Below, one piece after another: positions 45,725-64,000 of a stretch of 64,000 nucleotides of DNA (the stretch's first letter is position 1; every line of letters begins with the position of its first letter). The position numbers were made by a program, and so were the translations under genes. The DNA is from Anadara kagoshimensis (Eukaryota > Mollusca > Bivalvia > Arcoida > Arcidae): NCBI GenBank assembly GCA_021292105.1, contig CM037870.1, positions 28,982,405-29,046,404 on the forward strand, given 5' to 3'. Under the pieces are notes generated by a model. The model was not told the origin of the DNA. It searched no databases and worked only from the letters and a program-made list of their open reading frames with translations.

Positions 45725-46025
45725 AAGCCCAGGCTTAAAACCCCCCTCAAAAAGTTTTATGGCCGTCACCAATGTACAATATAATAAAAAAAAGGTGTCT
45801 CTGTATTCAAAATTACCCTGATTATATTAGACACATAATTCCATGTTTCTTTCACTCTTAATTTTGATTACACATGGCGGGTGAAGCTAGTAAACTGGAA
45901 GTGCCTATCCTTATGGCGCACCCAGTTTCACGTCCCCCTGGTGGAAGTTCACGTGTGTTACTTAATTTCTTATTTTCAAAGTTTTTACTTTGCTTTGAGA
46001 TTGGTACGTTTTGTTTTGTTTTTTT
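45725..46025 (+). mobile_element. RT-element tail copy with C-terminal codons
   Basis: Includes AAAAAGTTTTATGGCCGTCA (KKFYGRH) with a damaged frame after it, then a full tail. Confidence 0.65.
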
Positions 46026-46149
46026 TAAATTTTTATGAGTTATATTTGCTAGAAACAAAAGAACTTGTGACCGTAACAAAAAATCGGTAGCATATTTAAT
46101 GATTTTAAAATAACACCTCCAAATAAAAACTCAATTGTGTTGAAATGTT

Positions 46150-46575
46150 TTACATTTGGTAAAATATATTTTGGTCCTATAGGTATCTTTTCAACATCCT
46201 AAAAAAATTAGTTTCACGATTGCATTTCGAAACGACCATCTAGTGTTGTAAAATTAAAACTGGTATAATATTCAATTTAAACCTCTGCTGGTTGATGTTC
46301 CCCCGAGGATATTACAAACTCAGTAGCAATAGTTGTGTTTTATTTTCAAAAATATGCTATTGTCTAAATTTGCTGCTATGAAATTGTTATTCCTCAAAAA
46401 CTAAGGTATACTTCCTCATGCGAAGTATTTACTCAGCTAAATTTGGTAAAATATATTCGGTCTTTTAGGTATCAGTTTTTTAACATCTTCAAAACAAATT
46501 TTGGTCCAAGCACTACTGATGAGAAATTTTATTCCTAAAAGGCCCTGTAGTGCTGTAAAATCAGTATGATTTATT
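46150..46575 (+). repeat. Two adjacent repeat B copies
   Basis: The first ends near 46275. The second begins CCCCGAGGATATTACAAAC (~46300) and ends GTAGTGCTGTAAAATCAG, giving an independent view of the 5' end defined at 18197. Confidence 0.6.
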
Positions 46576-46614
46576 GCAACACGAACGGAGGAACATATAT
46601 CGGACCATAAAGTG

Positions 46615-46775
46615 GAATCCATGTCCAAATCACAATCCTAAAACAAAGTAAAATCTGAAAATTGGCAAATAAAGTTAAACGCGTGAACTTCCACGAGAAA
46701 TGTTAGGCCGGTTGCTCTGGACTGGCTAGCACCTTCTTTATAGATAGCTACACCCGTCGCTTGTAAAATACAAAA
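46615..46775 (-). mobile_element. RT-element tail fragment
   Basis: From ATCCATGTCCAAATCACAAT to the ACACCCGTCGCTTGTAAAAT segment. Confidence 0.55.
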
Positions 46776-47194
46776 AATAAGAATGAAAAGAACATGACAT
46801 TGAGACATCTGATTGAGACTTCTGTGTACATCATGGTAAGTTTTTGCTGAAAATGCAAGTCAATTAATATGAACAGAACAATTTCATAGGGCACTGAACT
46901 TGTAGTTTCATGGGAATGTTTGTATAAAGGCCAATGTACTTGTAAAACACATGACAAATGCAATTGAAATATGGACACGTGAGAATCATCTCCATGTCTC
47001 AAATTTTCAGATTTTGCATCGATTTACGTGACATTAATTGGACAAGCTGGTTTTAAGAACACATCTGGCATTTTCATTTTTCGGACTTGGTTTCTGTGCT
47101 TGATGAGCTGGTGACAGAAGATAAGACTTAGTGTCCCTTAGTTATAGATTGGCTTTCTGTAATTATGAAATACATTCATTCTTCACTATATCAA

Positions 47195-47470
47195 GAATTC
47201 ATGCCGTAGTTCATGACCGTCACTACAATATTGTTGATAAGTATGATGCCTCTGTATACAAATCAATCCAGGATAAATTTGAAGCTCCATTGTTGTATGT
47301 TATTTTATTCTAAATGTTGATTACACACGTGGCGGGTCTAGCTTGTTAAACAGGAGGTTCTTATCCTTTCGGAACATCCGGCCCCACTTCTCTTGTAAAA
47401 GTCTAACCGAATTTGCATGTTTCAATGTTCTTACAATTGCGTTGGAATTATGATATGATTTAGGCAGTCA
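47195..47470 (+). mobile_element. RT-element tail copy with C-terminal codons
   Basis: Open frame DRHYNIVDKYDASVYKSIQD, then the tail with the GTGGCGGGTCTAGCTTGTTA segment. Confidence 0.65.
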
Positions 47471-47604
47471 TGGATTAATATCTTTAAGATAATTTTTTTA
47501 AAACTTGATTCTTTTATGAAGCATAGAATGGACGGTAGTACATTTGGATATGCATGCTCTAAGTATAATGTTAAGTGTGACATTGGTTGTATATGATCTA
47601 ACCA

Positions 47605-47790
47605 AATAATCAAAAACAAACATACTAATCCACGTCCGAATCACAATCCAGAAGCAAAGTAAAAACTTTGGAACTGACAAGTCAGGTTAGACACGTGAAC
47701 TTTCACCAGGGAAGTGATGGTCGAATGCTCCGGAAGGATAAGTACCTCCTGTTTAGCTAGCTACATCCGCTACGTGTGTAATAAATTACA
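47605..47790 (-). mobile_element. RT-element tail copy
   Basis: Starts AATCAAAAACAAACATACTA and is intact through the CTACGTGTGTAATAAATTAC segment; little diverged. Confidence 0.65.
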
Positions 47791-48439
47791 CGACGTAATA
47801 TAATACCATCTTGCAATTATAAAGGTTTCACGAAGGGTGATTGATATGTTGGGAGCCTTGTCTGTGAGAATGGAATATCAACTTTACTTGGGATATATCT
47901 CTATAAATCGTCCGTTGGTCATAACAATTATCATGTACTTTATTGGCTATTTCTGGGGATGCAACAGTGACATGCGCTCCAGGACGGGGTCATCTTCAAG
48001 GCTATGAAGGGACATCTATCCTTTTTGTTGCTTCCACATCAGTATAGATAACCTTAGGTTCTAAGCTTTTTTTAAATATTGGATCACCTCTCTTAAACCG
48101 ATTTTTCCCCATGTTTACTCTTGAGTGCTACCTCGTCGATTTAAACTGACCAAATGACGCAAGTCTTTGCGTACACGACTTAGGTAGTAGTGATGAGAAA
48201 ATGCGACTGTAAAAGGACTGTAAAAGGACAACGGTATCCTAGATACAAGACTCAAAGTGCTCGTGTACATAGTACACGTTTATGGCGGGGTTTTATAATA
48301 AGTGATCTTAATTTCTTCTCATGTCTATTCGATAGTTGTTCTATCATAGTGTAATTATTTTTATTACTCAAGAATATTGTAATCCCAGGCTTACTACAAA
48401 ACTTTTTTTGCCGTCAACACATTGTTGATGAAAAGTACG

Positions 48440-48930
48440 GCGTTTTTGTATCCAAGATTATAAGAATCCATTATGAGTAACCATGTAGGAAAATATCACA
48501 CGAGGGGTTGAACATTTCAGTCAGAGACGAGGCTTGTCGAGTATCTGACCAGAAATGTTCATCCCTGAGGATGAGATTTCCCTATCCTACATGGATAAAC
48601 TCATAATGCATACTTTTTCTCTCATTTTAATGACAATATTTAGCTTTAAATTTGATTAACATAGAGATAGATCGACGCCTTGATTGTAAAATTTTACATT
48701 GTTATTCAACATTTTATATAAAAAAATACCACCATCGGAAAGAATGTACCTGATTTTGGTATACAAGTATACAATATGTATAAACTACAGAACAAAGTTA
48801 TTCATTATAAACTCCCAGAGTAAACATTTAAAACGCATTCAAAATTTCGTAGTTCCAGCGCCAATTTCCACACGCGACCCATACAGGATAGAAATATCCC
48901 CATGGGTATCTTCAATGGAATAACTCTATA
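48440..48930. repeat. Repeat C, copy 2
   Basis: Aligns with the first half of 29575-30545. Confidence 0.6.
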
Positions 48931-48984
48931 TTACATGACTTGTCATGTGAGAAAATGCTTGATATATTTGACGACTGACAGTTT

Positions 48985-49180
48985 CATGCTTCTTGTGGCG
49001 GACAAGTGTAGCTAGCTAGCCAGGAAGAGCTTACTCTTTCGGAGCAGCTGGTATCACCTCTCTGGTGCAAGTTCAGGTATATTTATAATTTCCCAAATTC
49101 AAAGGTTTCAACTTTTTTATTTTGCTATTAGGATTTGGACATGGATATATATGTTTGTGTTTGATTTTGCGATTGGCTAT
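48985..49180 (+). mobile_element. RT-element tail copy, diverged
   Basis: From GCTTCTTGTGGCGGACAAG to ACATGGATATATATGTTTGT. Confidence 0.55.
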
Positions 49181-49556
49181 ACCCATTAATTTTCCAGCTA
49201 CAAATATCTATATTTCAATTTCGTTGGTTAGTTCTGTCATCAAATGAATATGTAATGTTTAAAATCGATTTGTCATGGTTTTCCTTGACCACATGAAATG
49301 ATCTCTTGTTAATCTAGTTGCCTCAGTATGTTTTCACAGTTTGTTACTCATTAGTGTCTTGCAGTTTATTGGTTTCATTGCAGTTACAAAACATGTTTAT
49401 CTAAACACCTGCTTATCACGTGTTCTCTCGTCTTTTTTCCGGAACACTATCTGTGGATAGTGCCAATAACCCTTTCTCAGCTTTAAATTGGCGTATCAAA
49501 TATGCATTAAAGCAACCGCGATGACATATTATCCATCCCAATATTTTTCTTGCGTA

Positions 49557-49737
49557 TAATGTCCAACCTGCCTTAAAGGTCACATCTATATAAGGGCGAC
49601 CTAGTTAAAAAGGCTTGTAGAATTGTAAACCAATTGTTCTTTATTCATATTATTTGAACCTGTGTATAAAGGTCACATGCCCAAAAAGGTCACTTACTAG
49701 TTCGCTTGGATGGTCTTAATAGACAGGTTTGGCTGTA
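49557..49737. mobile_element. AGTCAAACCTGTCTATAAAG MITE, copy 3
   Basis: Left GTCCAACCTGCCTTAAAGGT, right GATGGTCTTAATAGACAGGT followed by TTGGCTGTA; most symmetrical copy. Confidence 0.65.
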
Positions 49738-49869
49738 TCTAAAGCCCGTCAGCGATATTTTGGCAGACTGTTTATAAACATTGAATAGTCTATATAATAT
49801 TAATATGGATATATAAAGGTGGTCTGGAAAAAAGAACGCGTGAATATATCTATACGATAACAAGGTTTA

Positions 49870-50125
49870 TACCTCACTTTGGAACATACAAGTTAGGTTA
49901 GACACGTGAACTTCCACCAAGGAAAGGAGGCCGGATGCTCCGGAAGGTTAAGGTTAAGCACCTCCTGTTTAGCTAGCGTGTGTTATCAAAATTGTGTGAA
50001 AGGAACATGGAATTAGGGACGTCAAATAAATCCAGGGCAATCCTGGACACTATCAACAATACTGTGATGGCGGCCATAGAACGTTTTTAGGGTCTTGATA
50101 AGGCTAGGCTTGCAATATCCCAATG
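49870..50125 (-). mobile_element. RT-element tail copy with C-terminal codons
   Basis: Lacks the extreme 3' end but keeps the post-stop region and TTGATAAGGCTAGGCTTGCA of the coding end. Confidence 0.65.
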
Positions 50126-50193
50126 TTATTTGCCCATATACCATTGGTTATAGATAAATAGACAACAAAGCACACGTTGTTTATATACATTCT

Positions 50194-53100
50194 TTTATTA
50201 TTGTTTATATCTATCAGGTATCAAATATTACGAAACATGATTGTGTTATAAGGGTTTAAGCTTAGCTCAACCCACCTAGACATTTCAGTAGTGTGGTACA
50301 AATTGGTCAACTATCAAAAAGTGCAAAACACTTTGGTCATAATTCTACATTAAAAATTAAAAATAAAGCAATTTTTTCAACAAAAATGCAAATGTGCCTT
50401 TCTGACTTGTGCTGTTCAAATCAATTAGGTATTCAGAACTTCCTATAAATCCTACGTAGAAAAAACAACCCAAACATTTTTTTAAATAATGCATTGCGCG
50501 ATTCCCTCCTTCATACCCATATACGGACAGTATGAATTAATTGATTGAATGGTTTGTCTTAGAAGAAAATATATTGACCCAACTTTTTGAAAGAACCATT
50601 GTAGGAAACAAAGATTATTAATCCCCGAATTTGGCATGTACTTAAACCTCTGATATTTAGCTGCCGAATTACTGCCTAGCTATTTCTAACTTTGTTTATA
50701 AAGATATACGGTATAGTATTTCAAAATTGTAAAAATTCCCAAAAATCAGGTACTTTCCAAATGTTAGTAAAGATATGCTTATAATCAAGCAAAATTAGGT
50801 TGCGACTATACTGTAAAATCAAGCAAAACGCGTTTGAGGTTAGGATTTTAACAACTTAGTCAAAAATTAAATTTAGAAAATATATTATTATCTAGAATAG
50901 AAGAAAAAAGTTAAATATTGTTTCGATGTTTATTGCAATCATAAAGTCAATATTTCTAGTTTATTGTTAAGAGTTATTAGTAAGTTCATCTTTATATAAC
51001 ACTTTACAGGTACACATTTGAACTCAACATAAGAAAAAATAGTCAAAAATAATAATTAAAAACGTTTCACATATAGGATAATTGGTATACTAAAACCGTC
51101 TAAACTTAAATACTGATATTTCATAGAGTTCCCCAACCTTTAACCTTTGCAGGCTTGTAATGTTAGTGTAATGTGTCCAGAATGAGTAGATACCTGGACC
51201 TTGTTGTTCGAAACTTGATTAGCTTAATCAGTGATTAGCAGAAAAATTAAAACATGAATAAAAATCAAATATAATTATCGAATCGATATTTTTTATTACA
51301 ATGTGCTTTAGTTTGATTGTAATTTTGTTCATGTCTGACATTTCAAACGTTCAAAATATATCTGAAATTATGCAAAATTCAAATTTTGACTGATCAATTG
51401 ATTACACTAATCGGGCTTCGAACACCTGACACCAAAGCCACAAGCCATTTTGATGAACAAAGTTTTAGTATACCAAGTATTCTTAGCACTATACATGTGT
51501 TAGCACTTATAAAGCTTAACATAAAATATCACAGTAGAATACTAAAATCAAGAATATAACTTGAACATTTGAAACAACAATGACTAGCATCAAACAATAT
51601 CAACAATAAATGGAACGAGTTACTTCTTATCAAATATAGGATAGGTGGGTGGGTTATTGATGTGGAGTTGAGTAATGTTAATGATATTATATTTATGTGC
51701 GTTTTAGTCAATGATTAACAATATTAAAGAAAATAAGTACAACGTTCTTTTCTTAAACGAAAATAAAACACAGCAATTCTCTAATAAAAATAGGAAAGTA
51801 GTTAGCGTGTGGTTGAAAAATTACTGTGATGTGGATGTTAAACGAAGGCGTAAACTAAAGGGTGATAAACATAAATGTTATTTTTAAAAACACTATTGTT
51901 CTCAATCTTTTGAAAATAATTAAATATAAAATGAAATGATGTATATGAAATGTAATATGGTATAAATGATGAGGGCAAAATGGCTTTGTAGTATGCATGA
52001 TAAAATGTGAATCGTTACCGGGATAGTAGTAGCTTACACCTAGTGTTTTTGGTAGTATTGAGTTGCTATGAATTGCTTAAAGTAGTAAAATGGAATTGAA
52101 ATAATTTTTTTGGACATTTTTCTTTCACTGGATCTAAAAGCAATGTTTGTATTCGGTAAAAGTGCAGAAAAATAAGTATTTAGATCATTTTTTTTTTTAC
52201 AGATTTTCGAGACAAACAGAAAATACAGTTGAAACAAATAGAAAAAAGTGAAAAATTGATACCAATTTCTCCATGTCACTACGGCAAAAATGCAAATAAA
52301 TACTGAAAAATGATTGTTAAAATATCTGGAAGCAAGTATTACAGCATCTAACCAAAAATGAATATCAAACAAAAATTATCTCCCTTGTTACATATCAACA
52401 TTTAACAATATTTATCTCCCTTGTTACATATCAACATTATAAAATTCGCAAATTGTGGTACCATATGAATTACACAACCAACAGACAGTATCAAAATGAG
52501 CTTCTATGAAATAAAACATACGACAGACATAGTTTGTATCATATTTATATATGGATTAGGCGAATATCTAAACAATATGCAAATTAAACCAAACTGAAAT
52601 ATTTAAAAAATACAACATAATGGAAATAAAATTACAACACTGAAATTATTTATATAAACTATGTGTGATCATGACACGACAATTATTCAATGTCAATGAA
52701 TTTCATTTCATATGTATCAATAAATGAATTATTTTGAAAAAAACTTAGGCATTCGGTTCGAAATGGAGAAGTGTTTTCAAATTCCAAATCACTACTTAAA
52801 ATGTCCTTAATAATACCATAATGAACTTTATGAGATTCTGTTGTGAGATTCAAAAAAGTGAGATATTCACTAGTTCATTGGCATTTCCTCAATATGAAAA
52901 TTGAAAAAATATGAGATTTTGTTAAAGTAAATTGTGAAAGAGGCTAAAAAACGATGCTCCTATTCTCACCGGTTAATGACTTATTGCCGTTGCCCTTTTC
53001 TTTATATTTATAACAAAATCCTAATCAACAACTTCAACAATAAAACAAGAATAAATAAAATATCTTTGCAATTTACAAAAAGACTACTTCAAAAAAACAT

Positions 53101-53596
53101 CAACGTTTTACTATATGCCATCGTACTAAACATTACAACATAAACGGAACAGTCACTACTATATTCAGTAAGTCATTTCACTGAACTCTCAATTGAAATC
53201 ATGTGCACGTTTAACGTTTTGAAATAAATATCCACCAAGTCACATTAATAATATTACTAATATTTTATATTGTAATAATAAACACATCACAATTGTCACA
53301 ATGACATCAAATCACTCAAAGTAAATGAAAAAAAAACATTATTACTTCACAATATTGTTCTGTTAAATTAATTTAGTCCAGGTAACGTCACATCACATCA
53401 CATCACATAAATGGCACTATTCAAATTACTTGTAAACGCAAATGGCATCACAAAATGTTTAAGAAAAGTTTTCATTACGTTTAACATATAATGTACATGT
53501 ATTAAATACACAACTCTGAAGGAAAAATTATCTGGTACAAAAATAAGTCTCCAATACTAATAATTATATAGATTGTATCGATGAAGGATTCCGTTT
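50194..53596 (-). other. Putative long NR4A 3'UTR, nearly free of interspersed repeats
   Basis: No copy of any repeat family seen elsewhere in the window occurs here, although such copies flank it (49870-50125) and sit inside the gene. An AATAAA on the minus strand lies at 50194-50199. Several ATTTA pentamers are present. A 24-base direct repeat (from 52379 and 52413) is the only duplication noticed. No protein-coding frame is convincing. Confidence 0.4.
53050..53058 (-). promoter_or_regulatory. AU-rich element nonamer in putative NR4A 3'UTR
   Basis: The minus strand reads TTATTTATT, the class II ARE nonamer, ~540 bases past the stop. Such elements destabilise immediate-early mRNAs. The AT-rich setting means chance cannot be excluded. 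Confidence 0.35.
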
Positions 53597-62739
<9,143 letters not shown>

Positions 62740-63036
62740 GGTCCCTTAATACAACGCCGGTTTCGATTCTGCAACCGTTCGGCAATTATGCTTAATAAGT
62801 CAACTTAAATTTTGACATGTGACCATTTCCAAATGATGTTCAGAAAATCGTTTACTGTGAACAATGCAATCGTCCTCGTGAGAATACTCTTAAGCATCTG
62901 ATGTGATTCGATATATGTGTGTCATATATTTATCGACTTCGGTTGCCTTGAAATTTGATCACTTGTATTTGAAAGCTTAGTGGTCAAAATTAATGAAATA
63001 TATGCAACATAAATGCAAACGCCTTACTTACCAACG

Positions 63037-63044
63037 TGACGTCA
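63037..63044. promoter_or_regulatory. Perfect palindromic CRE upstream of NR4A
   Basis: TGACGTCA, the full CREB/ATF site, about 300 bases upstream of the predicted NR4A ATG on the minus strand. A half-site CGTCA follows at 63122-63126, and a TATA-like GATAAATATA lies near 62926-62936 between CRE and ATG. Vertebrate NR4A genes are induced through promoter CREs. The location fits; use is inferred. Confidence 0.6.
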
Positions 63045-63049
63045 TAGCT

Positions 63050-64000
63050 TTGAACAATACGTTGTAAACTTATTTGGAGGAATGTTTTAAACTTGCTCCC
63101 AAAACTGATGCCGTACTAGAACGTCATGTATGCATATTAAACGTAGGTGAACCTAATGTTTACTATATGGGGTTGGACGGGTCAGTTAAAATAAAATGCA
63201 CGAACGTTTAAATACGAGCAATGTGTCAGAACAATGCATTAAATGTGTTGACATATTTTTCTCCCCTCTTGAGTTAATTTATTGTAAATCCTCGCATAAG
63301 TTCCATACTGAAATTGAGGTTAAAACAGAGGAGACGTAAGTTTGAAGTTATTTAGTAATTATATAAAGTTGTAATTTTTATTGAATATTTGTACCTTGTA
63401 CTTTATGTAACTCTATTTATTTATTGTTGTCTCGTCTGTGTCCGATTTTTAAACTACATTTATTTATTTACTTATTTATTATTTGTTTTTTTTTTTTTTT
63501 TGAAAATGCCGCCGGAGTACATTTTAAAGAAAGTACATGCGAATAAACAACATTCCTTACAAGTAAAGTTTGCATATATAAAACATTTTTACACAACGGA
63601 TATTTATTGTTAATGAAAACTTGCTTATTACATTTTTTTCCAACTCAACAAGAAGTTACATGTAGGGCTGAATTTAAGTTTTGATCAAAACCAAGAAGTG
63701 AATTATCGGAGGCTGGTGTCGCTTAAAAAAACCCAGTACAATTTTGGAAGTGTCAAACTATGAAATAAGAAAATATGAGTTTGTGTATGGTCAAATTGAA
63801 TATGAAGTAAAACAGATAACTGCTAGTGTTTTATAATGTAATTGTTTAAGCATTGAATTGTTTCACGTGCATTTGCTATTCTGTGTCTATATAAACCGTT
63901 TTAGTTTGAAAAAAGTTATTTTTTAAATTAAGGAAATTACCTTAAGTTAAGTCACTATCAATGATCAATGGATCGAATTATTTCAGTGAAGCTTGCGTCA
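63050..64000. other. No gene recognised
   Basis: AT-rich upstream flank of NR4A with TTTA-rich tracts (~63415-63480) and a poly-T run (63487-63501). Confidence 0.5.

Overview
This is animal genomic DNA: AT-rich, with GT-AG introns and long intergenic and intronic stretches packed with short transposable elements. The proteins and the tRNA-derived SINEs point to a lophotrochozoan, most likely a mollusc (a bivalve is my best guess). That is inference from family resemblance and style, not from a database match.

Three protein-coding genes are supported. (1) An ANKRD34-like ankyrin-repeat gene on the minus strand at 10880-12550, with one coding exon and probably a 5'UTR intron. (2) A complete 10-exon front-end fatty-acyl desaturase (FADS2-like, cytochrome b5 fusion) on the plus strand at 27915-40120. 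It is reconstructed exon by exon with all phases consistent and encodes 431 residues. (3) A complete 9-exon NR4A-type orphan nuclear receptor on the minus strand at 53597-62739, encoding 720 residues. A perfect palindromic cAMP-response element lies about 300 bases upstream of its start codon. A ~3.4 kb stretch nearly free of repeats follows its stop codon and looks like a long 3'UTR. The three genes show no sign of being functionally linked.

Region by region: 0.4-6.1 kb is a ~2.7-2.9 kb tandem duplication made of mobile-element debris. 6.8-10.7 kb holds more debris of a reverse-transcriptase element and a ~168-bp tandem repeat. 10.7-12.9 kb is the ANKRD34-like gene. 13.5-26.9 kb is a repeat-rich desert with an 18-copy 46-bp satellite, LINE remnants, several SINE families, MITEs and a second tandem duplication. 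27.7-40.6 kb is the desaturase, whose introns carry SINEs, MITEs, a palindrome and a THAP-domain transposon remnant. 40.6-50.1 kb is again repeat-rich and gene-free. 50.1-63.1 kb is the NR4A gene with its flanks. 63.1-64 kb shows nothing I can name.

The main repeat result is that about 25 scattered copies of one 'tail' sequence are 5'-truncated ends of a single reverse-transcriptase element. Copies that extend further encode the C-terminal end of its protein and then the RT palm region. The 46-bp satellite at 15.0-15.85 kb looks like an amplification of the last ~45 bases of that same tail. I found no CRISPR, operon, prokaryotic defence system or other wholly new system.
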